Below are positions 1-9,921 of a DNA stretch of 64,000 nt, piece by piece; position 1 is the stretch's first letter, and each line of letters opens with the position of its first letter. Below the pieces are notes generated by a model. That model was not told the DNA's origin and made no database searches. It worked only from the letters and a program-made list of their open reading frames with translations. The stretch covers positions 186,001 to 250,000 of the forward strand of contig NZ_AHIL01000011.1 in the NCBI RefSeq assembly GCF_000241525.1, read 5' to 3'. Origin of the DNA: Comamonas testosteroni ATCC 11996. GTDB lineage: Bacteria; Pseudomonadota; Gammaproteobacteria; Burkholderiales; Burkholderiaceae_C. Made by a program: the position numbers and the translations under genes.

Positions 1-391
1 CGCGAAAATCCTGACCGCGCAGCGACTCCACGCTGCGGCCCAGCCAACCCGCCAGCTTGGCATTGGCCCAGACAATCTCTGCCCCGCCCACATGCACGCG
101 AGCCATTCCGGCCGGTGCGTGACGCACCACCAACTCCAGCTCCTGCGCCGTCTCCCGGCCACGCTGGTCGGCGCGCGCCTTGCGCTGCATGAACCAAAGT
201 GCAACCAGCGCTGTCGCCAGCAACCAAACAATGAACAGGCCTATCTGCCAACGCAGCGACTGTCGATTCAGCGATACATCAAAATAGCCGAGCACGCCCG
301 CCTGCGCCCCCAACCAAAGCATCCCCACGCACAAATAGAGGGTGACAATCACCCAGGGTGTGAGCGCAGAATGCCCCTCCTCGCTTTTCAT
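1..391 (-). CDS. Membrane-bound PAS-domain sensor protein, N-terminal part only
   Basis: This gene runs off the left edge, so only its first 130 codons are visible. The ATG is at 391 and reads MKSEEGHSALTPWVIVTLYL. Two hydrophobic segments at about residues 11-33 and 50-66 flank a short loop, and a short linker leads into a PAS-like segment (about residues 82-130: APAGMARV, EIVWANAKLAGWLG, SLRGQDF). This layout fits the input half of a sensor histidine kinase or a GGDEF/EAL protein; the output domain lies outside the window, so the class cannot be decided. It is divergent from purU with only about 50 bp between starts. Confidence 0.8.
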   Translation of the reverse strand, partial: MKSEEGHSALTPWVIVTLYLCVGMLWLGAQAGVLGYFDVSLNRQSLRWQIGLFIVWLLATALVALWFMQRKARADQRGRETAQELELVVRHAPAGMARVHVGGAEIVWANAKLAGWLGRSVESLRGQDFR

Positions 392-442
392 GAATTTCCT
401 TTGTCCGCAGGGTCCTCGCCTTGCTGCGACAATTGCCGAGCT

Positions 443-1291
443 ATGACCCAAGCCTATATTTTGACTTTATCCTGCCCAGACCGACTGGGCCTGGTGCATG
501 CCGTTTCCGGATTCTTGCTTGAACAAGGCGGCAATATTGAAGAAGCAGCGCAGTACAACGACCCGGTGACCGGCCTGTTCTTCATGCGCGTGCAGTTTGC
601 CTGCGATGGCAAAGACGCCGCCGCTCTAAAGGCATCCGTTGCCGAATTAGCTGATCAATATCAAATGCAGTGGAGTTTGCACTCCAAGGCCGAGCGCATC
701 AAGACCGTCATCATGGTCAGCAAGGAAGGCCACTGCCTCAACGATCTGCTGTTCCGCTGGAAGTCGGGCCTGCTGCCTATCGAGATCAAGGCCATCATCA
801 GCAACCACCGCGAGTTCTATCAGCTGGCGGCCAGCTACAACATCCCCTTCCATCACATTCCCGTGACTGCCGCGACCAAGGCCCAGGCCGAAGAGCGCCA
901 GTACGAGATCATTGAGGAAGAAGGCGCCGAGCTGGTGGTGCTGGCGCGCTACATGCAGGTGCTGTCCAACGACCTTTGCAAAAAGCTGGCCGGCCGCGCC
1001 ATCAATATCCACCACAGCTTCCTGCCCAGCTTCAAGGGCGCCAAGCCCTACTACCAGGCGCATGACCGCGGCGTGAAGCTGATCGGCGCCACCGCCCACT
1101 ATGTGACGGCCGACCTCGACGAGGGCCCGATCATCGAGCAGGACGTGGCACGCGCCGACCACACCGACACCGTGGAAGACCTGACGGCCCGCGGCCGCGA
1201 CACCGAGAGCCAGGTTCTGGCCCGTGCCGTGAAGTGGCATAGCGAGCGCCGCGTCATTCTCAACGGTCACAAGACCGTGGTGTTCCGCTAA
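443..1291 (+). CDS. purU: Formyltetrahydrofolate deformylase
   Basis: PurU hydrolyses 10-formyltetrahydrofolate to formate and tetrahydrofolate in the cytoplasm, balancing one-carbon pools and feeding formate to PurT. The 282-residue product has an N-terminal ACT domain (about 1-80, beginning MTQAYILTLSCPDRLGLVHA) and a C-terminal formyltransferase-fold catalytic domain. The catalytic region NIHHSFLPSFKGAKPY followed by GATAHYVTADLDEGPII carries the Asn, His and Asp of the family. Length matches the usual 280 residues. The frame is open further upstream, but homology begins at this ATG and the extension would overlap the divergent PAS gene. The LysR gene follows after 24 bp. Confidence 0.96.
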   Translation: MTQAYILTLSCPDRLGLVHAVSGFLLEQGGNIEEAAQYNDPVTGLFFMRVQFACDGKDAAALKASVAELADQYQMQWSLHSKAERIKTVIMVSKEGHCLNDLLFRWKSGLLPIEIKAIISNHREFYQLAASYNIPFHHIPVTAATKAQAEERQYEIIEEEGAELVVLARYMQVLSNDLCKKLAGRAINIHHSFLPSFKGAKPYYQAHDRGVKLIGATAHYVTADLDEGPIIEQDVARADHTDTVEDLTARGRDTESQVLARAVKWHSERRVILNGHKTVVFR

Positions 1292-1315
1292 ATCCCTGGG
1301 CTTGGGATTGATCAT

Positions 1316-2218
1316 ATGACCCGCAGCCCCGGCGCCTTGAACAGCATTACGGCCAGGCGGATTCCGCCGATACAGTGCCTGCTCACCTTCGAGGCTCTGG
1401 CGCGGCTGCGCTCGGTCACGTTGACGGCGGAGGAGCTGTGCGTCACGCCCAGCGCCGTCAGCCACCGGGTCAAGCAGCTGGAGCAGATTCTGGGCGCGCG
1501 GCTGTTCGGCCGCACGGATTTCTCGCTGACCACGGACGGCAGCTCCTATCTGGCCCATGTGCGTGAAGGCCTGGGCGCCTTGCAACGCTTTCCAGGAGCA
1601 TCGGCCTCGCCTGGGCGCAGACGCCTGAAGCTGGCCGTCACCCCCACTTTTGCACGCGTGATCCTGATCCCGCGCCTGCGCCAGTTCACCGAGGCCTATC
1701 CGGAGATCGACATTGCGCTGCAGGTATCGATTCCGCTGCTGGATGTGATCGGCGAGGATGCCGACCTGATGGTGCGCTTCGGCGCCGGCCACTATGCCGA
1801 TGTGGAGCACATCGAGCTGGCCCGCGACACGGTCACGCCGCTGGCATCGCCCAGCTTCATCCGCGAACATGGCCCGTTCGAGCGCCCTGAAGACCTGGAA
1901 GGCATGCCGCTGCTGCGCAGCCCGCTGGAGCCCTGGCGCACCTGGTTCGCCACCACCGGCCTCGACATGGCCGAGCCCAACGAAGGCTCGCAGTTCAACG
2001 ATATCGGTCTGATGTGCGACGCCGCATCGGCCAGCATGGGCATAGCCCTGGTACGTCACAAGCTCGGCGCCCCCTGGCTGGAAAACGGAACGCTGGTACG
2101 CCTTTTCGATGTCGATGCACCCAGCCCGCATGCCCACTACCTGTGCTGGAAGACCGGCATCATGGACCGCTGGGAATGCGCTGCCTTCGCTGAGTGGCTA
2201 CGCAAGGCAATGGGCTGA
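1316..2218 (+). CDS. LysR-family transcriptional regulator (GcvA-like)
   Basis: This 300-residue protein has the LysR plan: an N-terminal winged helix-turn-helix (about 20-80, with LTAEELCVTPSAVSHRVKQL) followed by a periplasmic-binding-protein-like effector domain (about 100-295). The helix-turn-helix and the phrase GARLFGR are typical of the GcvA/AmpR branch. LysR proteins bind DNA as tetramers and respond to a small molecule. No divergent partner gene is adjacent, so its target cannot be read from context; it could share a transcript with purU 24 bp upstream. Confidence 0.9.
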   Translation: MTRSPGALNSITARRIPPIQCLLTFEALARLRSVTLTAEELCVTPSAVSHRVKQLEQILGARLFGRTDFSLTTDGSSYLAHVREGLGALQRFPGASASPGRRRLKLAVTPTFARVILIPRLRQFTEAYPEIDIALQVSIPLLDVIGEDADLMVRFGAGHYADVEHIELARDTVTPLASPSFIREHGPFERPEDLEGMPLLRSPLEPWRTWFATTGLDMAEPNEGSQFNDIGLMCDAASASMGIALVRHKLGAPWLENGTLVRLFDVDAPSPHAHYLCWKTGIMDRWECAAFAEWLRKAMG

Positions 2219-2331
2219 GCTGCAACCCCAGCGGCTTCGCTGTGGCGCAGCTCTTGCTCGCCGCCCCTGGCCCGACGAGCAGCTCGTTGCACGGGCTGCT
2301 CGATGGATAACGAAGATGGAGCACTCACGGC

Positions 2332-4251
2332 ATGAACCTGCAGCCCAGGCTTTACCCCGGCCTTGACCAGAACCAGGCACTCAACAGCGAAGCGTCTTCG
2401 CTGCTCATCCGCGCCCTGGCCGGCACGGGCAAGACGACCACGCTGGCCATCAAGGCCGCCGACCTGATCCGAACCCAGGGCGCACGCAACGTGCTGATGC
2501 TGGCCTACTCGGCGGCCGGCATCAAGGCCATTCAGGCTCGCCTGGACCGCCTCTGCACCGTGTGTCTCGAAGGCCTGCATCTGCTCACTCTGGAGCAGTT
2601 TTGCACGCGGATACTCGAAGAGCAGGGGGACCCTGTACCCATGCTCTCCTCCGGCCTGGAGAAGAATTTGCTCATCCAGCAGGCGCATGAAGCGCTGTCG
2701 CAAGAGGCCGAGCGGCATGCCGAGCTCGGCATACCCGAGCTGGCGGACTACTTCGCCCGGCCTCTGGACATCAGTGCCTTCCTCGCTTTCGAGGCCCAGG
2801 CCAAGCAGTGCATGCTGGAACTCGACATCGACGACAGCGGCCTCGGCGCGCTGGCATATTGCCGAGACAACGCCCTGGACTACGGCCTGTACCGACTGCT
2901 GCGCAGCTATGAGCGGCTGCGCGCGGGCCCCACCCAGGAGCCGCTGTTCTATGCACCCGGCGACTGCACCTATGCGCTGGCCTGCCAGCTGGCCGCACTG
3001 GACTTCGATGCCGATTTCCCTCTGCTGCAGGGTCGCTTCGAAGCCGTGCTGTTCGACGAACTGCAGGACCTGGACGAGGCCGCGCTGCTGGTGCTGCGCC
3101 ATCTGGCGCGCGACAATGGGCGCTTCATCGGTGTCGGCGACTTCAACCAGCACATCCTGCCGGGCGCCTCCTCCATCTTTGGCGACAGCGCCCAGCGCAT
3201 ACTGCAGGAGCTGCCCGCGGGCACCGGCCAGGCCACGCTCAACACGACCTATCGCTTCGGCCCCGTCATCTGCGAGAAACTGAACCGGCTCTTCGGCGTG
3301 GAGTTCGAAGCCCACTACCGCAACGCCTCGGCCTGGTTCGAACATCGCCATGGCGATGACGAGGACTGCGCCCGGCAATTGCTGGATATTCATGCCGCTG
3401 TGGCCCACCTGCCCCGCAAACCGCAGGACCCGCCAGCCGTGCTGCGTGTCATCCTGCATTCGCCCGAAGATTCGGTACTGCTTGAATGGCTGTTCGCCCA
3501 CGAGGGCGTGCACTATGCCTGCAAAGGCATGCAGCGCTTCTACCAGCGCCGCGAAATCGCCCTGGTGCTGGCCATGCTATGGGCCATGCAGGGCTGCAGC
3601 GGCGGCGCGCTGCTCTCGCAAGGTATTCTGAACAGCGCAGCCGAAGGCCTGATGCGTTACGTGCGCCATGCCAGCCCGCCCGACCGGGATCTGCTGGCCA
3701 ACGGCCTGTTCGACATGACTGCACTGGGCGACGCCCCGCCGGAGTCCGACACGCTGCGCATTGCCGCCGAACTCATGGGACAGCAAGCCGCCATGCGCCG
3801 CTTCCTCGCCGCCTACATCGCACCAGACTCCCCCTGTGCCCGGTTGCTGGCCCTGCCCGCCGACCAGTGCGCCGATGCGGGCCAGTTGCTCCGGCACCCT
3901 CTGTTGCGACAGTTCTTTGCCCAGGCCCCCATCAGCCAGGACGAACTGCGCCAGTGTCTGGCCAGCCTGCAGGCGCTGTCGCGCATCTGCACCGGGCTTT
4001 CCGTCGATGAATTCCTTGGCCGCCTCAGCCTCATGGTCCAGTCGAGCATCGCGCAGCATCAGCGCCATGAAAAACCCAGCTTGCAACTGCTCACGGTAGA
4101 ACGCAGCAAAGGCCATGAATACGAGTATGTGGCCGTACCCTTCGTCAATCCCGGGCACTTCTCGCCCAACGCGAACGACCCACAACGCAACATGCTCTAC
4201 GTCGCCATGACCCGTGCCAGCAAGCGCCTGTGGATGCTGGAAAGCAGATGA
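2332..4251 (+). CDS. UvrD/Rep-like superfamily I DNA helicase
   Basis: The 639-residue protein shows superfamily I helicase motifs in order: Walker A LAGTGKTTTLAIKAA near residue 30, Walker B LFDELQDLDEAALLVLRHL near 240, motif III-like GVGDFNQHI near 266, the Rep-type VERSKGHEYEYVAVPFVN near 585 and the terminal motif MLYVAMTRASKRL near 622. It should be an ATP-dependent 3'-5' DNA translocase. Insertions typical of larger UvrD proteins are reduced and there is no nuclease domain. A GGAG lies 10 bp before the ATG. No partner gene is adjacent, so a role in repair or in a defence system is undecided. Confidence 0.87.
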   Translation: MNLQPRLYPGLDQNQALNSEASSLLIRALAGTGKTTTLAIKAADLIRTQGARNVLMLAYSAAGIKAIQARLDRLCTVCLEGLHLLTLEQFCTRILEEQGDPVPMLSSGLEKNLLIQQAHEALSQEAERHAELGIPELADYFARPLDISAFLAFEAQAKQCMLELDIDDSGLGALAYCRDNALDYGLYRLLRSYERLRAGPTQEPLFYAPGDCTYALACQLAALDFDADFPLLQGRFEAVLFDELQDLDEAALLVLRHLARDNGRFIGVGDFNQHILPGASSIFGDSAQRILQELPAGTGQATLNTTYRFGPVICEKLNRLFGVEFEAHYRNASAWFEHRHGDDEDCARQLLDIHAAVAHLPRKPQDPPAVLRVILHSPEDSVLLEWLFAHEGVHYACKGMQRFYQRREIALVLAMLWAMQGCSGGALLSQGILNSAAEGLMRYVRHASPPDRDLLANGLFDMTALGDAPPESDTLRIAAELMGQQAAMRRFLAAYIAPDSPCARLLALPADQCADAGQLLRHPLLRQFFAQAPISQDELRQCLASLQALSRICTGLSVDEFLGRLSLMVQSSIAQHQRHEKPSLQLLTVERSKGHEYEYVAVPFVNPGHFSPNANDPQRNMLYVAMTRASKRLWMLESR

Positions 4252-4407
4252 CGGCGCAAGGCCATGGGGCGATGCAGATCAAGCCCGTATCTCATAAGCG
4301 GGTCAAAACACCATAACGTCGCCCGCAGCCGACATAGCCACAGTTGCCCTCTCCCACCCTTGTTGCAGCCCTTTCACCATGGACTCACAACAACGAGGAG
4401 GAGACCC

Positions 4408-5529
4408 ATGCAAACCCCATTGCGCTGCGCCTGGCTGCTGGCCACCGGCATCACCGCCAGCCTGACCCTGCATGCGCAGGAGAACAACCTCACCATAGGC
4501 GCCAGCTTGCCGCTGTCAGGCTCGCAGGCCGAGGCCGGCAAGGAAGGCCTGAGCATCATGCAGGCGCAGGTGGAGGCATTCAACAAGCAGGGAGGCCTGG
4601 GCGGCAAAGCTTTGACACTCAAGGTGCTGGATGATGGCTACGAGCCACAGCGCGCCGCCGGCAATGCACGTCAGCTGATCCAGGAAGGAGCCCTGGCCCT
4701 GCTCAATTGCTGGGGAACTGCCAGTTGCACAGCCATGCAACCCGAGGTTCAGCAAGGCCAGACGGCCCTGGTGGGCGTGATTGCCGGAGCCGGCAGCATG
4801 CGCCAGCAGCCGGGCCGTTTCGTCTATCCGCTGCGCGCCAGCACCCAGGCTGAAATCGCGGCTATGCTGCAGCAGATGCAGACCATAGGTCTGCGGCGGA
4901 TCGCCATCGTTCACCAGAACGACGGCTTCGGCAAAGACAGCCTGCAAATTGCCCTGACCGCCTTTGCCGCCAAGGACCTCAAACCCGTCATCACGCTGGC
5001 AGTGGAAGCATCGGGTAGCAACACCCCGGACCTGGCCAGGCAGCTGGCCGCCCTGCCCGATCTCCAAGGCGTCATCGTGCTGGCGGGCGCCCCCGCCACC
5101 ATAGGTCTGATCACCATGGCCAGACAGACTCATGTCACGGTACCGTTCTACAACCTGGCCGCCCAGGCCAACCGTGCCGTGGTGCAAGGGCTGGGCCCTT
5201 ATACGCGCGGCATCGCCTTCACCACCCTGGTGCCCAGTCCCTGGAAGGGTGCGGTTCCGGCCATCAAGGACTACCAGCAGCTCCTCGGCCACAGCGGCAT
5301 GCCGCCTGCCTCCTATCTGGGCCTGGAAGTCTTTCTCAACACCCGAACCCTGCTGGATGCGCTGCGTAAAGCTGCGCCCACAAGCAATCGAGCGGGCCTG
5401 CTGACCGCCCTCGACGCCATGGGCGAGATTCGCTACGGCACCATGCATCTGCGCTTCACACCGCCTCGCACCGGCTCCAGCTATGTGGGGTTGACCATGA
5501 TTGATGCAAGCGGCCATTTCAGAGAATAA
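4408..5529 (+). CDS. ABC transporter substrate-binding protein, Leu/Ile/Val type
   Basis: This 373-residue periplasmic binding protein (Peripla_BP_6 fold) probably captures an amino acid or small organic acid. It has a signal peptide (MQTPLRCAWLLATGITASLT, cleaved after LHA) followed by the family start LTIGASLPLSGSQAEAGKEG. A GAGGAG ribosome site 7 bp upstream fixes this ATG; the open frame further upstream has no signal peptide. No permease or ATPase gene is adjacent, so it is either an orphan receptor served by a transporter elsewhere or part of a sensing system. The ligand is unknown. Confidence 0.85.
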   Translation: MQTPLRCAWLLATGITASLTLHAQENNLTIGASLPLSGSQAEAGKEGLSIMQAQVEAFNKQGGLGGKALTLKVLDDGYEPQRAAGNARQLIQEGALALLNCWGTASCTAMQPEVQQGQTALVGVIAGAGSMRQQPGRFVYPLRASTQAEIAAMLQQMQTIGLRRIAIVHQNDGFGKDSLQIALTAFAAKDLKPVITLAVEASGSNTPDLARQLAALPDLQGVIVLAGAPATIGLITMARQTHVTVPFYNLAAQANRAVVQGLGPYTRGIAFTTLVPSPWKGAVPAIKDYQQLLGHSGMPPASYLGLEVFLNTRTLLDALRKAAPTSNRAGLLTALDAMGEIRYGTMHLRFTPPRTGSSYVGLTMIDASGHFRE

Positions 5530-5667
5530 ATCGACTCCATCGCTTACCCATAAATCGGTTGATGCTCTTATTTCTAAAGCATTCATGACTGTCATCGCAA
5601 AGCATTTCAAGCAGCTTTGCAATAAAGCTCACACCAAGGCGCGGGCGCATCCCCTACATTTGCAGGC

Positions 5668-7215
5668 ATGACGTCCGCCAGCACATTCACCGATCTCGTC
5701 GCCACCTCCAGCACGGCGGCCAACGCCGCGCATCACCTGCCCGAGCCGTCCGAGCGCGCCAGGCGCCAGGCCGAGGTGCTGGCAGCACTGCGCCCCCATG
5801 TGCCGGCGCATGCCCTGCTCTATCAGAGCGAAGACACCACACCCTATGAATGCGACGGACTGACGGCCTACCGCCAGCGCCCGCTGCTGGTCTGCCTGCC
5901 CGAGACTTATGCACAGGTGCAGGCCGTGCTCAAGGCCTGCCATGCCATAGCGGCCCCCGTCATTGCGCGCGGCGCGGGCACCGGACTTTCGGGCGGCGCC
6001 ATGCCTCACCCCATGGGCGTGACGCTGTCGCTGGCCAAATTCAACAAGATTCTCAAGGTCGATGCCTACAGCCGCACGGCCCTGGTGCAGTGCGGCGTGC
6101 GCAACCTCGCCATCAGCGAAGCCGCTGCCCCCTACGGTCTGTACTATGCGCCCGACCCCAGCAGCCAGATCGCCTGCACCATCGGCGGCAACGTGGCCGA
6201 GAACTCGGGCGGCGTGCACTGCCTCAAGTACGGACTCACGGTGCACAACGTCCTCAAGGTCAAGGGCTTCAGCATCGAAGGCGATCCCGTCGAATTCGGC
6301 TCGGATGCACTCGACACCCCCGGCCTGGACTTGCTGGCCATCATGATAGGCAGCGAGGGCATGCTGGCCGTGGTGACCGAGGTCACTGTCAAGCTCGTGC
6401 CCAAGCCCCAGCTGGCGCGCTGCATCATGGCCAGCTTCGACGATGTGCGCAAAGCTGGCGACGCAGTGGCTGCGGTGATCGCGGCCGGCATCATTCCGGC
6501 CGGGCTGGAAATGATGGACAAGCCCATGACGGCTGCCGTGGAAGACTTTGTGCGTGCCGGCTACGACCTCACGGCTGAAGCCATCTTGCTGTGCGAGAGC
6601 GACGGCACGCCCGAGGAGGTCGAGGAAGAAATCGCCCGCATGAGCGAAGTTCTGCGCCACGCCGGCGCCACGGCCATCACCGTCAGCGAAAGCGAGGAAG
6701 AGCGTCTGCGCTTCTGGAGCGGGCGCAAGAACGCCTTCCCCGCCAGCGGCCGCATCAGCCCCGATTACATGTGCATGGACTCCACCATTCCACGCAAGCG
6801 TCTGGCCGACATCCTGCTGGCGATTCAGGAGATGGAGAAGAAATACCAGCTGCGCTGCGCCAATGTGTTCCACGCTGGCGACGGCAATCTGCATCCTTTG
6901 ATCCTGTTCGATGCCAACAACCCCGACGAACTGCACCGCTGCGAGCTGTTCGGCGCCGACATTCTGGAAACCAGCGTTGCCATGGGCGGCACGGTGACGG
7001 GAGAGCATGGTGTCGGGGTGGAGAAGCTCAACAGCATGTGCACCCAGTTCACCACGGCCGAGAACGCCCAGATGTTCGCGCTCAAGGCGGCGTTTGATCC
7101 GCAATCGCTGCTCAACCCCGGCAAGGTGATTCCCACGCTCAACCGCTGCGCCGAGTACGGCAAGATGCTGGTGCGCGGCGGACAGATTGCCCATCCCGAT
7201 CTGTCGCGCTTTTAA
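5668..7215 (+). CDS. FAD-linked 2-hydroxyacid oxidase, GlcD family
   Basis: The 515-residue protein belongs to the glycolate oxidase GlcD / D-lactate dehydrogenase family, which oxidises D-2-hydroxy acids using FAD. The FAD-binding part (about 60-240) contains RPLLVCLPETYAQVQAV, RGAGTGLSGGA and DPSSQIACTIGGNVAENSGG; the C-terminal half has HAGDGNLHPL and GEHGVGVEKL, both family hallmarks. E. coli GlcD works with GlcE and GlcF, but neither is next to this gene; the neighbour is a PQQ-propeller-like dehydrogenase 14 bp downstream. It may partner with subunits elsewhere or be a single-subunit D-lactate or D-2-hydroxyglutarate dehydrogenase. Confidence 0.9.
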   Translation: MTSASTFTDLVATSSTAANAAHHLPEPSERARRQAEVLAALRPHVPAHALLYQSEDTTPYECDGLTAYRQRPLLVCLPETYAQVQAVLKACHAIAAPVIARGAGTGLSGGAMPHPMGVTLSLAKFNKILKVDAYSRTALVQCGVRNLAISEAAAPYGLYYAPDPSSQIACTIGGNVAENSGGVHCLKYGLTVHNVLKVKGFSIEGDPVEFGSDALDTPGLDLLAIMIGSEGMLAVVTEVTVKLVPKPQLARCIMASFDDVRKAGDAVAAVIAAGIIPAGLEMMDKPMTAAVEDFVRAGYDLTAEAILLCESDGTPEEVEEEIARMSEVLRHAGATAITVSESEEERLRFWSGRKNAFPASGRISPDYMCMDSTIPRKRLADILLAIQEMEKKYQLRCANVFHAGDGNLHPLILFDANNPDELHRCELFGADILETSVAMGGTVTGEHGVGVEKLNSMCTQFTTAENAQMFALKAAFDPQSLLNPGKVIPTLNRCAEYGKMLVRGGQIAHPDLSRF

Positions 7216-7229
7216 CCTCCAGGAGAGCC

Positions 7230-8492
7230 ATGCAGCGCAAATACCGGTTGATTCTGAGTCTGTCTGCGCTGCTGCTCATGGCTGCCAGCCCAGGTGCGCA
7301 TGCGCGCGGCTATGCCTCCACTGGCAAATGCGGTATCTATCCGCGCCTGGCCATCACCAGCCCCGCCGGCACCTGCGTGGGGCTGATTGCCGACGAAGCC
7401 CACGGCCTGCGCTTTCCGCGTCGCGTGCTGGAAATTGCGCCTGGCCGTATCTGGGTGCTGGACATGGGCAACTGGATGCCCCAGGTGGGCCAGCTGATCG
7501 AGCTGCGCCTACCGCCAGACGCGGCGACTCCCGCCAATGCCAACACCACGGCCAAGGCCGTGGAAGCCCGGGTGCTGCTGAGCAAGCTCAACTATCCTTC
7601 GGGAATGGCGCGCGGACCTGACGGCAAAATCTATATCGGCGAGGCCGACAAGATATGGCGCGCTGCGGTGCCTGCACTCGGACAGACACCTCAGCCCGAG
7701 ATGCTTGCCAGCGGCCTGCCGGCCGACGGCGCCCATCTGCTCAAGGAGCTGGCGTTTGCGCCGGACGGCAGCCTCTACGTCAATATGGGATCGGCCACCG
7801 ATGCCTGCCGGGGTGAAGACCAGAAGCAACCTGTGCCCTGCCCCGAGCGCAGCACGGCCATGCCGCGCGCTGCCGTCTGGCGCCTGGTGCTGCAGGCTGG
7901 CAAGCAGCCCGTCAAGGAATTCAAACCCTTTGCCAGCGGCCTGCGCAACTCCATGGCGCTGGCCGTGATGCCTGACGGCCCTGCAGCTGGCACCGTCTGG
8001 CAAGGCGAAAACAATATCGACTACCGCGACCCCAAACAGCCGCCGGAAGAGCTCAACCTGCTGCGCGCCGGTGCCGACTACGGTTGGCCTTACTGCATAG
8101 GCGCACGCCAGAACGCACAAGGCTATGAAAAGCGCTTTGACTGCAGCAGGACCGAGGCGCCGCATATGCTCTGGCCCGCCCATGTGGCTCCGCTGCAAAT
8201 GCTGGCCACGCCTGCGGGCAGCGCGTTTGGCGGGCAATTGCTGGTGGCCTGGCACGGCCAGCGCGCAGACGGTCAACGCATCGTGGGCTTTGCGCGGGAT
8301 GGCAAGGGCCGCCCCTCAGGCAAGCCCATTCAATGGCTGAGCAACTGGGATGCCAGGCACGGACTGCGCCCCGGCGGCCGCCCCACGGGCATGGACATCG
8401 ATCATGCAGGCCGCCTGCTGGTGGTGGAGGACTTCAACCGCAGCCTGCTAATGCTGATGAGTGAAGCGGGCACGGCGCCAAGACCCAGGTAA
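7230..8492 (+). CDS. Periplasmic sorbosone-dehydrogenase-like beta-propeller protein
   Basis: This 420-residue exported protein starts with a signal peptide (MQRKYRLILSLSALLLMAAS, cleaved near AHA) and continues as a glucose/sorbosone dehydrogenase-type six-bladed propeller. Repeated blade phrases include YPSGMARGPDGKIYIGEADKI, ELAFAPDGSLYVNMG, FASGLRNSMALAVMPDG and GADYGWPYC; several cysteines suggest disulfides. Homologues oxidise sugars or aldehydes with PQQ, but PQQ ligands cannot be confirmed by eye. An AGGAG sits 6 bp before the ATG and the gene lies 14 bp after the GlcD-type oxidase, so the two are probably co-transcribed. Confidence 0.8.
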   Translation: MQRKYRLILSLSALLLMAASPGAHARGYASTGKCGIYPRLAITSPAGTCVGLIADEAHGLRFPRRVLEIAPGRIWVLDMGNWMPQVGQLIELRLPPDAATPANANTTAKAVEARVLLSKLNYPSGMARGPDGKIYIGEADKIWRAAVPALGQTPQPEMLASGLPADGAHLLKELAFAPDGSLYVNMGSATDACRGEDQKQPVPCPERSTAMPRAAVWRLVLQAGKQPVKEFKPFASGLRNSMALAVMPDGPAAGTVWQGENNIDYRDPKQPPEELNLLRAGADYGWPYCIGARQNAQGYEKRFDCSRTEAPHMLWPAHVAPLQMLATPAGSAFGGQLLVAWHGQRADGQRIVGFARDGKGRPSGKPIQWLSNWDARHGLRPGGRPTGMDIDHAGRLLVVEDFNRSLLMLMSEAGTAPRPR

Positions 8493-8515
8493 CCCAGCTA
8501 ACCCGGGCAAGGCGC

Positions 8516-9847
8516 TCAGTTCGACAGATCGCGCCCGCGCGCCAGAAACCTCGCGTACTCCTCGTCGGGGACAAACAGGCCTCCCGTGGTCCAGACGATA
8601 TGTGTGGCGCTTGCCATGTGCGGCAGCAGCTTCTGGCGCTGCAGATAGTCCTGACCCGCAGCACTTTCCAGCAGGGCGCGCGGACCGCCAAATCCCGCTG
8701 CCGCCGATGGCTCGATCTGCAGCCCCTCTCTATCCTTCAGCAGGTACAGATGGCGAAACAGGGTTTCGTCCTCCACCGTGAACACGCCACCGAGAAAGCC
8801 ACGCACCACGTTGGCAGCCAGCTCCGATGCACGCGGCACGGCCAGGCCATCGGCCTCGGTCTGGTTGTTCAGGCCCAGCTCATAGACCGAAGGATGGGCT
8901 TCCAGACCAGGCAGCGCTGCAGCACCGGCCAGCATCTCCACCATGAAGCAGGGCGACTGCACGGGCTCGGCAAAAAAACAATGCACATGCGGCCCGAACG
9001 CCTGCTGCAGACCCAGGGCCACGCCACCGGGTGCGCCCCCCACGCCGCAGGGAATATAGACAAACAAAGGATGCGTTTCATCCACAGCAATCTTGTTCTC
9101 TGCAAGTTGCGCGACCAAGTGCGGAGCCGCCGCCGCATAGCCAAGCAGCAGCGAAAGCGAGTGCTCGTCATCCACAAAGTGACAGTGCGCATCCTGGTCG
9201 GCCAGCTCACGGCCTGCAGAAACGGCCTGGGCATAGTCACCGGCATGCTCCACCACCTGCACGCCACGGGCTCGCAGGCGCTGCTTTTTCCACTCTTTGG
9301 CATCGGCAGACATATGGACCGTCGCCTTGAAGCCCAGGCCCGAAGCCATGACGCCAATCGACAGGCCCAGATTGCCGGTGGAGCCTACCGCCACCTGATA
9401 CCGGGCGAACATCGCACGCGCAGCATCGCAGGCCAGCTGCAGATAGTCGCCATCGGCCAGCAGGCCATGCTGCAAAGCGATCTGCTCCGCATACTCCAGC
9501 ACCTCATGCACGCCACCGCGCGCCTTGATGGAGCCCGCTACTGGCAGGCTGTGATCGGCCTTGAGCCACAGCCGACCCAGTTGCTCGGGCAGCTGCAAAG
9601 CCTGCTGCATCTGCGGCACGGGAAACAGCGCCGACTCAATACGTCCGCCAGACGCCTGCAGCTCTGGAAACAGCCGCGCCAGCAAGGGTGCAAAGCGTAC
9701 AAAACGCTGTACAGCCTGCTGAACCTCGACTGCGTCTATAGCGTGTGTGGAACGAACCCCTTCGCTGCGCCCGGCCCATAGCGTGGGCCGGGCATCACGC
9801 AGGTCTTCAACAAGGTCGCGCAGTGCGAAGAAAGTCATGGCGGGCAT
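8516..9847 (-). CDS. dsdA: D-serine ammonia-lyase
   Basis: DsdA is a cytoplasmic fold-type II PLP enzyme that converts D-serine to pyruvate and ammonia, detoxifying D-serine. The 443-residue product (usual length about 440) contains the PLP-lysine motif [11 protein letters not shown] (Lys108), the phosphate-binding loop [13 protein letters not shown], and [10 protein letters not shown] further on. The ORF is read from 9847; an in-frame ATG at 9838 is an alternative and neither has a clear ribosome site. It converges on the propeller gene with 23 bp between stops. No dsdC or dsdX gene is adjacent. Confidence 0.95.
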   Translation of the reverse strand: MPAMTFFALRDLVEDLRDARPTLWAGRSEGVRSTHAIDAVEVQQAVQRFVRFAPLLARLFPELQASGGRIESALFPVPQMQQALQLPEQLGRLWLKADHSLPVAGSIKARGGVHEVLEYAEQIALQHGLLADGDYLQLACDAARAMFARYQVAVGSTGNLGLSIGVMASGLGFKATVHMSADAKEWKKQRLRARGVQVVEHAGDYAQAVSAGRELADQDAHCHFVDDEHSLSLLLGYAAAAPHLVAQLAENKIAVDETHPLFVYIPCGVGGAPGGVALGLQQAFGPHVHCFFAEPVQSPCFMVEMLAGAAALPGLEAHPSVYELGLNNQTEADGLAVPRASELAANVVRGFLGGVFTVEDETLFRHLYLLKDREGLQIEPSAAAGFGGPRALLESAAGQDYLQRQKLLPHMASATHIVWTTGGLFVPDEEYARFLARGRDLSN

Positions 9848-9921
9848 CCATCGTCATACAAGAGCGCCATATTAGGGCCAATGGTGCATGCCAGACAGGT
9901 CCGCAAAGCGCAGCATGGTCG

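Noticed and set aside
647..2137. A 496-residue minus-strand frame opposite purU and the LysR gene
   Set aside because: Both plus-strand genes have clear family motifs; the antisense frame is His/Gly/Ala-rich shadow.
2219..2331. Possible small gene between the LysR and helicase genes
   Set aside because: The open frames there are fragments overlapping the two neighbours and have no ribosome site.
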